Positions 7,814 to 16,181 are shown, counted from the stretch's first letter. The stretch: 25,218 nucleotides of DNA from Candidatus Dormiibacterota bacterium (GCA_003153215.1 PLXL01000034.1:1-25218); one strand, 5' to 3'. Notes: generated by a model from the letters alone, not told the origin. Made by a program: numbers and translations.

Positions 7814-9352
7814 TCAGTCGCCCGCGCGCCCGGTCGGTGCGTCGCTGACCGGCCGCGCCCCCGCCGGAGTCGGGTACGCACCGGCATGGGAGTGGGTGCG
7901 CAGGCTCTTGGCGCTGCCCCGGCTGGCCGAGAGGATGGCGGCCACCGCCATCAGGACCATCGACCCGTAGAAGGCCGAATGCAGCCCGCTGGCGAAGGCC
8001 GTGGCGAGCTGGCCGTGCAGGGAGGTGGAGCCCACGAAGATGGCGAAGGCGAGCTGGCGGGGGATGCTCCGCGAGGCGAGGACGATGGCCATCGAGAACG
8101 AGAACACCATGCCCACGTTGGCGAAGGTGCGCAGCATCCCCGACGAGATGCCAAAGAGCTGGGGCGGTGACGCCTTCATCACCGCAGATGTGTTGGCGGG
8201 GAAGAACGAGCTGGCACCCAGGCCGTTGACCAGGCTGCCGACGACAACCACCCAGAGTCCGGTGTCCGCCGTGAGCTGTGCGTAGATGAAGAGCGCGATC
8301 ACCTGGACGGCCAGGCCGAAGGTGGCCGGGATCACCGGTCCGACGCGGTCGGCGAGGCGCCCGGCGAAGGGGCCGATGGCGCCGCCCACCAGGTACCCCG
8401 GCACGAGCAGGAGCGAGGCGTCGAGAGCGGAGAGGCCCCGCGTCCCCTGCAGGTACATGATCACGAGGAAGAGGACCGCGTAGTTGGCGAGCCCCTGGAA
8501 GAAGGAGGCGAGCAGCGACGGCGCCATGGTCGGGATTTTGAGCAGGGACAGCTTGAGCATCGGCTCCGCCTGCTTCCACTCGACCACCGTGAAGATGCCG
8601 ATGAAGACCAGGCCGCCGACGAGGTAGGCGAGGATCGTGGCGTCGAACGGGGAGGAGGCGAGCGACGTCATCGCCCAGAGCACCCCGAAGAGCCCCAGCC
8701 CGAGGGTCAGCATGCCGGCGAAGTCGATGCGGTGAGTCCGCCGCTCGCCGACGTCGTGGAGGACGCGCACGGCGAGGAGCACCGCGGCGATCCCGATGGG
8801 CACGTTGATCCAGAAGATCCACCGCCAGGAGAGGTAGGTGACGATCAGGCCGCCGAGGACGATGCCGAGCACCGCCCCCGCGCTCCAGCCGATGCCGTTG
8901 AAGCCGTAGGCCTTGCCGCGTTCCTGAGGGGGGAAGAGGTCGGCGATGACGGCTCCGCTGTTGGCCGTTACCAGGGCGCCGCCGATTCCCTGGAGGACGC
9001 GGAAGCCGATCATCGACGAGCCGTCCCAAGCGAGGGCACAGAGAGCCGATCCGATGATGAAGACGACGAAGCCGGCCTCGTACATCCGCACCCGGCCGAA
9101 CATGTCACCGAGCCGGCCCACCTGGGTGGCGAGCAGGGTGATCACCAGCAGATAGCCGATCACGACCCAGATCACCGAGGAGAGGTCGACCCTCAGCCCG
9201 CGTTCGATCTCGGGCAGGGCCAGGATCACGATGGTGGTGTCGACCGCGGTGATCAGCACACCGGTCATCACCACCGCCAGCCCGAGGTTTCTCCTCACCG
9301 GGCGGGGGGCGTGGACGGCCACCGGGGCCGCTCCCGAAGGTGCTTCGCTCAT
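7814..9352 (-). CDS. MFS transporter, DHA2 (EmrB/QacA) drug:H+ antiporter family
   Basis: Inner-membrane exporter of 512 aa, the size of 14-TM DHA2 proteins. Seen: motif D1-like AVDTTIVILALPEI in TM1 (36-49), motif A GRLGDMFGR between TM2 and TM3 (79-87), RVLQGIGGA (118-126), an antiporter motif C-like stretch in TM5 (GAVLGIVLGG), and SWRWIFWINVPIG. The substrate cannot be predicted. The ATG at 9352 has no SD; a TATCCT hexamer ends 7 nt upstream on the minus strand, so a leaderless message is likely. The upstream region shared with the divergent S8 protease carries the repeat array at 9424-9558. The C-terminal about 40 residues are a polar tail. Confidence 0.93.
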   Translation of the reverse strand: MSEAPSGAAPVAVHAPRPVRRNLGLAVVMTGVLITAVDTTIVILALPEIERGLRVDLSSVIWVVIGYLLVITLLATQVGRLGDMFGRVRMYEAGFVVFIIGSALCALAWDGSSMIGFRVLQGIGGALVTANSGAVIADLFPPQERGKAYGFNGIGWSAGAVLGIVLGGLIVTYLSWRWIFWINVPIGIAAVLLAVRVLHDVGERRTHRIDFAGMLTLGLGLFGVLWAMTSLASSPFDATILAYLVGGLVFIGIFTVVEWKQAEPMLKLSLLKIPTMAPSLLASFFQGLANYAVLFLVIMYLQGTRGLSALDASLLLVPGYLVGGAIGPFAGRLADRVGPVIPATFGLAVQVIALFIYAQLTADTGLWVVVVGSLVNGLGASSFFPANTSAVMKASPPQLFGISSGMLRTFANVGMVFSFSMAIVLASRSIPRQLAFAIFVGSTSLHGQLATAFASGLHSAFYGSMVLMAVAAILSASRGSAKSLRTHSHAGAYPTPAGARPVSDAPTGRAGD

Positions 9353-9359
9353 CGCGGAG

Positions 9360-9365
9360 AGGATA
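9360..9365 (-). promoter_or_regulatory. Putative -10 (TATCCT) of the MFS gene, leaderless
   Basis: On the minus strand TATCCT ends 7 nt before the ATG at 9352, placing the predicted transcript start at or next to the start codon. No SD precedes that ATG. There is no clear -35, so the call rests on spacing and the hexamer only. Confidence 0.4.
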
Positions 9366-9423
9366 GCCGCGGGAGGTTAACCGACCGCATCCGCCCGGCG
9401 CCCCGGACCTCGGCTGCGCCGCA

Positions 9424-9490
9424 GCCGGCGAATCCCGGATATGCGATCTGCAACGCCGCCCCCGCCGGCGAACCACCGATATGCGATCTG
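9424..9490. repeat. Imperfect 27-bp direct repeat, 40-bp spacing
   Basis: Copies at 9424-9450 and 9464-9490 match at 24 of 27 positions. Both begin GCCGGCGAA and end ATATGCGATCTG. They start 40 bp apart. They lie between the divergent MFS and S8 protease genes and look like operator copies or a short tandem duplication. Confidence 0.75.
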
Positions 9491-9493
9491 TAT

Positions 9494-9558
9494 CGGCGAT
9501 CTGTAACGGGATCATCGGAAATATCTCCGATGTCGGCGCTCTGTTACAGGATCATTGG
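9494..9558. repeat. Second 25-bp direct repeat, same 40-bp spacing, with nested inverted repeats
   Basis: Copies at 9494-9518 and 9534-9558 match at 21 of 25 positions (CGGCG.TCTGT.AC.GGATCAT.GG), again 40 bp apart. Inside is a perfect 7-bp hairpin CATCGGA (9513-9519) / TCCGATG (9526-9532) with a 6-nt loop. An outer pair CTGTAAC (9501-9507) / GTTACAG (9543-9549) encloses it. With the preceding repeat, the core GCG(A/C)TCTG occurs four times in about 100 bp. The remaining intergenic DNA (9353-9423, 9559-9646) shows no gene. Confidence 0.7.
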
Positions 9559-9646
9559 CCAGCTTGCGACGTTAGAACCGTAGCCTGACCGTGGTGGGGG
9601 TCCCTCCGGGGGGGCCAGTGCAGGTGGAACTGGAGGTGTGGGCGAA

Positions 9647-11500
9647 GTGCTTCCGCTCTCGCTGCTGAGTTGGAATGACAAGAAGCGGAGCCGCGTCATC
9701 GTGACCGGCCTGCTCACCGCCGGGGTGGCGATCGCTTCGGCCACGGCGTCGGTGGCCGCCGCGCCCCTCCCCACGGGACCGCCCTCCGCTTCGACCCCCG
9801 TCATCGTCCGGGGAGCACCCGGGAGCCTGGCCGCCGTCTATCAGGACATCACCGAGGCCGGCGGACGGGTCACCGAGCAGATCCCCCTCATCAGCGCCAG
9901 CGCGGCCGAGGTTCCGGCCTCGGCCCTTGGGTGGCTCGGCGCTCAGCCGGGCATCGTCGAGGTGACCCCCGACGGGCCGGTTCAGCTCATGTCCTCCTCG
10001 TACTCACCCACCACCAACCCGGGATCGCTGTACAGCATCGAGCAGTCGCTGGGCGTCGATCAGGCCTGGCAGGACGGCTACACCGGCTCCGGCGTCGGGG
10101 TGGCCCTGATCGACACCGGGGTGACGCCCGTTGAGGGGCTGGACGGCGCGGGACAGCTCGTCAACGGCCCCGATCTCTCCTTCGACGGGACGTCGCCGTC
10201 GCTCCGCTACCTCGACGAGAATGGCCACGGCACCTTCATGGCCGGGATCATCGCCGGGCGCGATCCCGCCGCGGTGAGCGGGCACTATGCCGGCGACAGC
10301 ACCGAGTTCCTCGGCATCGCCCCGGACGCCCACATCATCAACGTCAAGGTGGCGGGGGCCAACGGCGCCGTCGACGTCTCCCAAGTGCTGGCGGCCATCG
10401 ACTGGGTGGTGGAGCACCGCTATGACGAGGGCTTCAACATCCGGGTTCTCAACCTGAGCTTCGGCACCGACAGCAGCCAGTCCTACCTGCTCGACCCGCT
10501 GGCCTACGCCGCCGAGGTGGCCTGGCACCAGGGAATCGTGGTGGTGGCCTCCGTCGGCAACCAGGGTGGGGGCGCGTCGCGGGTCGCCGACCCGGCCATC
10601 GATCCCTACGTGATCGCGGTCGGAGCCAGCCAGCCGGGCTCCACCGTCGGCTTCCGCGTGGCCTCCTTCTCCAGCCACGGGAACGCCACCCGCAGCCCTG
10701 ACCTGATCGCCCCCGGAACGTCGGTCGTGAGCCTCGCCGACCCCGGCTCGGTGATCGCCGACCAGTACGCCTCCACGGGTGCCGTCGGAACCCGCTTCTT
10801 CCGGGGCAGCGGCACCTCCCAGGCGGCCGCGGTGGTGTCGGGCCTGGCCGCCCTGCTCGTCCAGGAGCACCCCCAGGCGACCCCCGACCAGATCAAGGCG
10901 CTTCTCACCTCGACCGCGGCCCCGGTCGCGGGCGGGTCGCCGACAGCTTCGGGCAGCGGTGAGGCGATGGTCTCGACAGCGGTCCAGGCGCCGCTCCCCA
11001 CCGCTGTCCAATCCTTCGCCGACTCCACCGGCACCGGCTCGCTGGAGGCCGCCCGCGGCTCCCTCCACGTCACCCTCGACGGCGTCGTCCTCGGCGGCGA
11101 GCATGACATCTTCGGCGACGCGGTCAACACGGCCGCGCTCGCCACGGTGGAGAGCTACGCCGACAGCTGGTGGGGCGGCACCTGGAACGGGGCCACCTGG
11201 TCCGGCAGCTACTGGGTGTGGAGCCCCATCGTCATCGATTGGGCCTACGCACCCTGGACGTCGAATTCATGGGCCGGCGTCCCGTGGTCCGCGGTCACCA
11301 CCCCCTCGGGGATCTGGACCGGGACCTCCTGGTCGGGAACGTCGTGGTCGGGAACGTCCTGGTCGGGGACCTCCTGGTCGGGAACGTCGTGGTCGGGAAC
11401 GTCCTGGTCGGGGACCTCCTGGTCGGGAACATCATGGTCGGGGACGTCCTGGTCCGGGACGTCCTGGTCCGACGACGGCTGGTCCTCCTACACGTGGTAG
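9647..11500 (+). CDS. Secreted S8 (subtilisin-family) serine peptidase with GTSW-repeat C-terminus
   Basis: About 617 aa. An N-terminal signal peptide (KKRSR, then a hydrophobic stretch ending in AAAPLP, about residues 12-44) is followed by a propeptide-like region and the peptidase domain. The triad is complete: Asp156 (ALIDTGV), His194 (ENGHGTFMAG), Ser391 (GSGTSQAAA), with oxyanion Asn305 (ASVGNQGG). After the domain come RGSLHVTLDGV and a GEHDIFGDAV segment, a Trp-rich region, then ten GTSW pentapeptide units (558-607). Export and an envelope- or surface-associated role are inferred; the substrate is unknown. GGAGG at 9632-9636 suits the GTG at 9647 (10 nt); a GTG at 9638 is too close to it but possible. 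Confidence 0.93.
   Translation: MLPLSLLSWNDKKRSRVIVTGLLTAGVAIASATASVAAAPLPTGPPSASTPVIVRGAPGSLAAVYQDITEAGGRVTEQIPLISASAAEVPASALGWLGAQPGIVEVTPDGPVQLMSSSYSPTTNPGSLYSIEQSLGVDQAWQDGYTGSGVGVALIDTGVTPVEGLDGAGQLVNGPDLSFDGTSPSLRYLDENGHGTFMAGIIAGRDPAAVSGHYAGDSTEFLGIAPDAHIINVKVAGANGAVDVSQVLAAIDWVVEHRYDEGFNIRVLNLSFGTDSSQSYLLDPLAYAAEVAWHQGIVVVASVGNQGGGASRVADPAIDPYVIAVGASQPGSTVGFRVASFSSHGNATRSPDLIAPGTSVVSLADPGSVIADQYASTGAVGTRFFRGSGTSQAAAVVSGLAALLVQEHPQATPDQIKALLTSTAAPVAGGSPTASGSGEAMVSTAVQAPLPTAVQSFADSTGTGSLEAARGSLHVTLDGVVLGGEHDIFGDAVNTAALATVESYADSWWGGTWNGATWSGSYWVWSPIVIDWAYAPWTSNSWAGVPWSAVTTPSGIWTGTSWSGTSWSGTSWSGTSWSGTSWSGTSWSGTSWSGTSWSGTSWSGTSWSDDGWSSYTW
11318..11467 (+). repeat. Ten 15-bp tandem repeats encoding (S/T)GTSW
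   Basis: Ten in-frame 15-bp units run without interruption from 11318 to 11467. Units 2-4 (11333-11377) and units 5-7 (11378-11422) are identical over 45 bp, including synonymous positions. This indicates recent duplication by slippage or unequal recombination. The units differ mainly at third codon positions. Confidence 0.95.
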
Positions 11501-11515
11501 CGCGAATCTCTCCCC

Positions 11516-11533
11516 GACCCCTGACCTGGGGTC
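11516..11533 (+). terminator. Short hairpin after the S8 peptidase gene
   Basis: GACCCC (11516-11521) pairs with GGGGTC (11528-11533) around a 6-nt loop, 16 nt past the peptidase stop. There is no T-run, so it is at best a weak or Rho-assisted terminator. Confidence 0.25.
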
Positions 11534-11586
11534 CGTGACGGGTCCTGAAGGTGAGCCGTAAGCCGCGTCCGTCCGGAGGGGCGCTG

Positions 11587-14178
11587 ATGGGCCGCCGGGG
11601 TCTTTCCTGGCTCACGGCGCGGGTGGGTCGCGTGCCCCTCCTCGTCGTCGCCCTGGCCGTCGCGGCCGCGCTCGCCACCGCAGCCATCGCTCCGCTCCCG
11701 GAGCGCGCCTCCCCCTTCACGGTCCCCTGGTGGCTCCTCGCCGCGCTCTTCTGCGTCGCCGAGATCTGCGTCGTCCACGTCCAGTTCCGGCGCGAGGCCC
11801 AATCCTTCTCGCTCAGCGAGGTCCCGCTGGTGATCGGCCTCTTCTTCGACCGTCCGGTGACGGTGGTCCTGGCCTGCCTCCTCGGCTCCGCCGTGGCCCT
11901 GACGCTGCATCGGCGGCAGTCCCCGTTGAAGCTCGCCTTCAACCTCGGGAACTTCACCCTCGGCGCTGCGGTGGCGGTGGCGCTCTTCACCCGGCTGGCT
12001 CCCCACGGCGACCCCATCGGCAACATGGCCAGCCTGGCGGCCCTGGTCGCGGTCACCCTGGCCGGCTCGCTCCAGGCGGCGATGTTCGTGGTGGCCCTCT
12101 TCCTCTCCGAGGGACGCGCCGACCGCAGCGGCGTATTCGGCAACTACGGTCTGGCCATGCTCGGCACGGTGATCAACGTCTGCCTGGGCCTGATCACCGT
12201 CAACTTGATGTGGTTCCACCCTCAGGTTGCCTGGCTCCTGGTGATCCCGGCCGGCGGCGTCGCGCTCGCCTACCGCGCCTACGTGGCGGAGCGCGAGAAC
12301 CGCCAGCAGGTCGACTTCCTCTACACGTCAAGCCGGCACCTGCAGGACGCCGAGGACCTCGACCAGGCCCTCCTCGACGTCCTCAAGGACTCCTGCGAGA
12401 CCTTCCGCGTCGAGATGGCGGCGATGATCATCTTCCCCACCCGGGAGGGGGAGGAGATGGTCCGCACCGGGGTCGGCGCCGGTGGTGTCGAACCGATGCG
12501 CCCGATGGACGTCGACCCGGCGGAGCAGCGGTTCATCAGCGGGATGGTCGCTACCGCCCCCGCCATCCTCGACGCGGAGACGTCCGATGGCGACGCGGTG
12601 CGCTTCCTCAGCCGGGAGGCGATGCGCGACGGGATGGTTGCCGTGCTCCGCGGGGAGACCCGACCCATCGGCCTGATGGTGGTCGGCAACCGGCTCGGCG
12701 AGGTGAGCACCTTCGAGGCCGAGGACCTGCACCTCTTCGAGACGCTCGCCGCGCTCACCGGCAGCACCCTGGAGAACGGCCGCCTGGAGCACTCCCTCCG
12801 CCAGCTCACCGACCTCCAACACAAGCTCCGGCAACAGGCTCTCCACGATCCTCTGACCGGGATGGCCAACCGCACCCTCTTCCAGGCCAAGGTCCGCGAC
12901 GCACTCGCCGACCGCAGGGATGGGGTCGGCGTGCTCTTCATCGACCTCGACGACTTCAAGACCGTCAACGACAGCCTGGGGCACGTGGTCGGTGACGAGC
13001 TCCTCCGCGCGGTGGCCGGCCGGCTGGCCGACTGCCTTCGGCCCGGGGACCTCGCCGCCCGGCTGGGAGGCGACGAGTTCGCGGTGCTCGTGCAGGGGAT
13101 GGCCGACAGCTTCGCGGCAACCTCGGTGGCCAGCCGCATCGTTGACCAGCTGCGTCAGCCGTTCCAGGTCATGGGCGCCGAGGTCATGGTCCGGGCCAGC
13201 ATCGGCATCGCCACTGGGGAAGGCGGGGGGTTCGACGCGGACGAGATCCTCCGCAACGCCGACGAGGCCATGTACACCGCCAAGGGCCTGGGCAAGGGCC
13301 GCTGGGAGATCTTCGCCCCGAGCATGCACGCCGCGGTGCGCAGCCGGCACGAGTTCAAGGCCGATCTCCACCGCGCCCTGGAGCGTGAGGAGCTGGTCGT
13401 CCTCTACCAGCCCATCTTCGAGGTCCCGTCCGGAGAGGTGGTGGCCGCCGAGGCGCTGCTGCGCTGGCGGCACCCCCGCCGTGGGCTGGTGATGCCCGCC
13501 GAGTTCATCCCCCTGGCCGAGGAGACCGGGTTGATCGCCCCCATCGGCATCTGGGTGCTCGAGCAGGCCTGCCTCGAGGCGACCCGCTGGCGAGAGTGCG
13601 GCCTGGACCATGAGATCGCAGTCGCCGTCAACGTCTCCCCGAGGCAGTTGCAGAGGGGGGCCTTCGTCGAGGAGGTCCAGCGCGTCCTCACCCGGACCGG
13701 CCTGTCGCCCTGGAGCCTGGTCCTGGAGGTGACCGAGAGCCTGGCAATCGAGGAGGCGGAGGGCGCCACCGGCCGCCTCCAAGAGCTGCGGGATCTGGGC
13801 ATCCGCATCGCCCTCGACGACTTCGGCACCGGGCACTCGTCGCTCAGCCGGCTCCGCGACTTCCCAATCGACATCATCAAGATCGACAAGGCGTTCACCA
13901 CCACGCTCTGCTCGTCGCGCGATGGTGGCGGACTGTCGCACGCCGTCTTCGCGTTCGGCCACAGCCTGGGGGTGACAGTGGTCGCCGAGGGGGTCGAGGA
14001 GTTCAGGGACCTCCGTGCGCTCGACGACTTCCCCCGGCAGTGGGCCCAGGGGTTCCACCTCTCGCGCCCGCTGGACGCCGAGGCCATGCTGAAGCTGCTC
14101 GATGCACCGAGGGTCGACGCGGCGTGGGCCATCAGCGACCGGGTGGTCCGGCTGCCGCTGACGCCGCGGGCCTCCTGA
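11587..14178 (+). CDS. Membrane GAF-GGDEF-EAL protein (c-di-GMP cyclase/phosphodiesterase)
   Basis: 863 aa. The N-terminal about 235 residues hold six to eight hydrophobic segments forming a putative membrane sensor. A GAF-like domain follows (about 245-400), then GGDEF and EAL domains. Seen: canonical GGDEF (494-498) with the I-site RPGD (485-488) five residues upstream, EAL (622-624), DDFGTGHS (744-751), IIKIDK (763-768), VAEGVE (799-804) and QGFHLSRP. Both catalytic sites look intact. The ATG at 11587 is preferred because GGAGGG at 11575-11580 is 6 nt upstream; a GTG at 11551 lacks such a signal. It lies 86 bp after the peptidase gene on the same strand and is the second GGDEF-EAL protein in 8 kb, differing in its sensor part. 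Confidence 0.94.
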   Translation: MGRRGLSWLTARVGRVPLLVVALAVAAALATAAIAPLPERASPFTVPWWLLAALFCVAEICVVHVQFRREAQSFSLSEVPLVIGLFFDRPVTVVLACLLGSAVALTLHRRQSPLKLAFNLGNFTLGAAVAVALFTRLAPHGDPIGNMASLAALVAVTLAGSLQAAMFVVALFLSEGRADRSGVFGNYGLAMLGTVINVCLGLITVNLMWFHPQVAWLLVIPAGGVALAYRAYVAERENRQQVDFLYTSSRHLQDAEDLDQALLDVLKDSCETFRVEMAAMIIFPTREGEEMVRTGVGAGGVEPMRPMDVDPAEQRFISGMVATAPAILDAETSDGDAVRFLSREAMRDGMVAVLRGETRPIGLMVVGNRLGEVSTFEAEDLHLFETLAALTGSTLENGRLEHSLRQLTDLQHKLRQQALHDPLTGMANRTLFQAKVRDALADRRDGVGVLFIDLDDFKTVNDSLGHVVGDELLRAVAGRLADCLRPGDLAARLGGDEFAVLVQGMADSFAATSVASRIVDQLRQPFQVMGAEVMVRASIGIATGEGGGFDADEILRNADEAMYTAKGLGKGRWEIFAPSMHAAVRSRHEFKADLHRALEREELVVLYQPIFEVPSGEVVAAEALLRWRHPRRGLVMPAEFIPLAEETGLIAPIGIWVLEQACLEATRWRECGLDHEIAVAVNVSPRQLQRGAFVEEVQRVLTRTGLSPWSLVLEVTESLAIEEAEGATGRLQELRDLGIRIALDDFGTGHSSLSRLRDFPIDIIKIDKAFTTTLCSSRDGGGLSHAVFAFGHSLGVTVVAEGVEEFRDLRALDDFPRQWAQGFHLSRPLDAEAMLKLLDAPRVDAAWAISDRVVRLPLTPRAS

Positions 14179-14181
14179 CCC

Positions 14182-15168
14182 TCAGACGTTGACCCGGGCC
14201 ATGTGCTCGGCGGGGTAACGGTCGCCGGCCGCCGCTCCAGCGGGGGCGATCGCCTCGATGGCTGCGAGGTCCTCCGGGGTCAGGTCGACCGCGAGCGCGG
14301 CCACGTTCTCCTCGAGGTAGCGGCGTCGCTTGGTGCCGGGGATGGGGACGATGTCGTCGCCCTGGGCCAGCACCCAGGCGAGGGCCAATTGCCCGACCGT
14401 GCACCCCTTCCTCCCCGCCACCTCGCGGAGGGCCGTCACCAGCTCGAGGTTGCGGGCCAGGTTCTCGTCCTGGAAGCGGGGCGTGTGCGCCCGGAAGTCG
14501 TTGGCACCGAACTGCGCCGTGCTGCTGATGGTTCCGGAGAGGACGCCCCGACCGAGCGGGCTGTAGGGGACGAAGCCGATGCCCAGCTCGCGGCAGGTGG
14601 CCAGGACCTCCTTCTCGGGGTCCCGGGTGAAGAGCGAGTACTCGCTCTGGACGGCGCTCATCGGATGGGTCGCGTGGGCCCGCCGGATGGTGGCCGGGGC
14701 AGCCTCCGAGATGCCCAGGAAGCGGACCTTGCCCGCGGCGACCAGCTCGGCCATCGCCCCCCAGGTCTCCTCGACCGGCACGGTGGTGTCGACCCGGTGC
14801 TGGTAGTAGAGGTCGATGTGGTCGACGCCCAGGCGCTCCAGGGAGGCGTCGCAGCAGCGCTTCACGTACTCCGGATGGCCGTTGATCCCGACCCAGGAGC
14901 CGTCCTCGCGCCGCTCGTTGCCGAACTTGGTGGCGAGCACCACCTGCTCTCGGCGGCCGGCGATGGCCCGGCCGACCAGGCGCTCGTTGGTGAAGGGCCC
15001 GTACATGTCGGCGGTGTCGAGGAAGGAGACCCCCAGCTCGAGGGCACGGTGGATGGTCGCGATCGCCTCGGCCTCGTCGGCGGGGCCGTACGACTGACTC
15101 ATGCCCATGCAGCCGAGTCCCTCGGCCGAGACCTCCAGCCCCTGGGACCCCAACTTGCGCTGCTGCAT
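14182..15168 (-). CDS. Aldo/keto reductase
   Basis: NADPH-dependent oxidoreductase of the AKR superfamily (328 aa, TIM barrel). The tetrad is present: Asp51 and Tyr56 (DTADMYG), Lys81 (ATKFG), His124 (YYQHRVD). The C-terminal cofactor-binding segment IPGTKRRRYLEEN is also seen. N-terminal KLGSQGLEVSAEGLGCMGM is typical of AKR proteins acting on small aldehydes; the substrate is unknown. The ATG at 15168 has GGAGGG 7 nt upstream and gives the usual family start. An ATG at 15183 also has a GGAGG and would add five residues. It converges with the GGDEF-EAL gene (3 bp between stops) and is divergent from the exonuclease gene. Confidence 0.93.
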   Translation of the reverse strand: MQQRKLGSQGLEVSAEGLGCMGMSQSYGPADEAEAIATIHRALELGVSFLDTADMYGPFTNERLVGRAIAGRREQVVLATKFGNERREDGSWVGINGHPEYVKRCCDASLERLGVDHIDLYYQHRVDTTVPVEETWGAMAELVAAGKVRFLGISEAAPATIRRAHATHPMSAVQSEYSLFTRDPEKEVLATCRELGIGFVPYSPLGRGVLSGTISSTAQFGANDFRAHTPRFQDENLARNLELVTALREVAGRKGCTVGQLALAWVLAQGDDIVPIPGTKRRRYLEENVAALAVDLTPEDLAAIEAIAPAGAAAGDRYPAEHMARVNV

Positions 15169-15236
15169 CGCCGTGCCCTCCATCACTTCTTTCCTCCCCA
15201 CCATACCTGGGTGCTCCGCTCCCGCGGAAGCCCGTC

Positions 15237-15265
15237 GGCGAGCGGCTGCGCCGCGGGCGCTCGCC
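15237..15265. repeat. Inverted repeat in the divergent aldo/keto reductase-exonuclease intergenic region
   Basis: GGCGAGCG (15237-15244) and CGCTCGCC (15258-15265) are perfectly complementary around a 13-nt GC-rich loop. It lies in the 143-bp region between two divergent genes and could be an operator or an incidental GC-rich dyad. Confidence 0.4.
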
Positions 15266-15311
15266 TGGCTACGCTGCCGGTTGTGGAGGCCCTGCGTGTG
15301 GTGGGCGGCAG

Positions 15312-16166
15312 GTGAGCTGCGACTGGCTCCTGATCGACGGCTCGAGCATGCTCTTCCGCGCGTTCTACGGTGTGCCCGCGAGCGTCAGCGGGCCCGACGG
15401 GCAGCCCATCAACGCAGTCCGCGGCTTCCTCGACGCCCTGGCCCGGCTGATCGTCCAGCGGCGCCCCCGCCAGCTCGCGGTGGCGAGCGATGAGGACTGG
15501 CGCCCCGCGTGGCGGGTCGCCCTGATTCCCGCCTACAAGGCACACCGCGTGGCCGAGCCGGTGCCGCCCGGGCTCGCCTCCCAGATGGACGTGATCGCCG
15601 GGATCCTCTGCGCGGTCGGCGTCGACCAGGTCGGTGTCGCCGACCACGAGGCCGAGGACGTCATCGCCACCTGGAGCGCGCTCACCAGTGGGACCGTCGA
15701 GGTGGTGAGCGGCGACCGTGATCTCTTCGCCCTGGTCGAGGACCCCCGGGTGCGGGTGCTCTACCCCGAGAAGGGGGGCCTGGCGGTGGTCGACGAGGCG
15801 GAGGTGACCCGCCGCTACGGGGTCCCCGGCCGCCGCTACGCGGACTTCGCCGTGCTCCGCGGCGATCCCTCGGACGGGCTTCCCGGGTTGCGCGGGGTGG
15901 GGGCCGCGAAGGCGGCCGCGCTGATCCGCCGCCACGGCGGGGTGGCGGAGATCATCCGGGACGCGCCGCTCGGCGAGGCCGATCGCGACTATCTCGCCCG
16001 GGCGATGCGGGTCGTCCAGCCCGTGCTCGACCTGCCCATCACCCTCCCCGCAGGGAGGCGCGACCGCTACCCCGCGGACCCCGTGGCGGTTGCGGCCCTG
16101 GCGGCCCAGCACGGGGTGAAGGGAGCTTGCGACCGGCTGGTGCTGGTGCTCGCCGCGATGGGCTGA
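15312..16166 (+). CDS. Stand-alone 5'-3' exonuclease (Pol I N-domain/FEN family)
   Basis: 284 aa, equivalent to the 5' nuclease domain of DNA polymerase I without polymerase domains. Seen: LLIDGSS (6-12), the arch motif YKAHR (75-79), metal-binding HEAEDVIAT (112-120) and SGDRDLFAL (133-141), then the helix-three-turn-helix LRGDPSDGLPGLRGVGAAKA (182-201). These are the conserved acidic residues expected for flap or RNA-primer removal. Stand-alone versions are common in actinobacteria. The GTG start at 15312 has no convincing SD. After the TGA stop the same frame stays open into the remnant of an MFS transporter gene. Confidence 0.9.
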   Translation: MSCDWLLIDGSSMLFRAFYGVPASVSGPDGQPINAVRGFLDALARLIVQRRPRQLAVASDEDWRPAWRVALIPAYKAHRVAEPVPPGLASQMDVIAGILCAVGVDQVGVADHEAEDVIATWSALTSGTVEVVSGDRDLFALVEDPRVRVLYPEKGGLAVVDEAEVTRRYGVPGRRYADFAVLRGDPSDGLPGLRGVGAAKAAALIRRHGGVAEIIRDAPLGEADRDYLARAMRVVQPVLDLPITLPAGRRDRYPADPVAVAALAAQHGVKGACDRLVLVLAAMG

Positions 16167-16181
16167 CGCCGCCCGCGCCGC

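Noticed and set aside
6093..9029. Long minus-strand open frame opposite the first GGDEF-EAL gene and within the MFS gene
   Set aside because: Antisense or out-of-frame shadow of two genes with complete motifs; no recognisable domain.
11318..11467. Short regular repeats as a possible CRISPR array
   Set aside because: Units are contiguous 15-mers without spacers and lie in frame inside a protein gene.
11170..11538. Plus-strand alternative frame with LVGNVLVGDLLVGN-type repeats resembling a pentapeptide-repeat protein
   Set aside because: It is the out-of-frame translation of the 15-bp GTSW repeats of the S8 peptidase; any 15-bp repeat gives a five-residue repeat in every frame.
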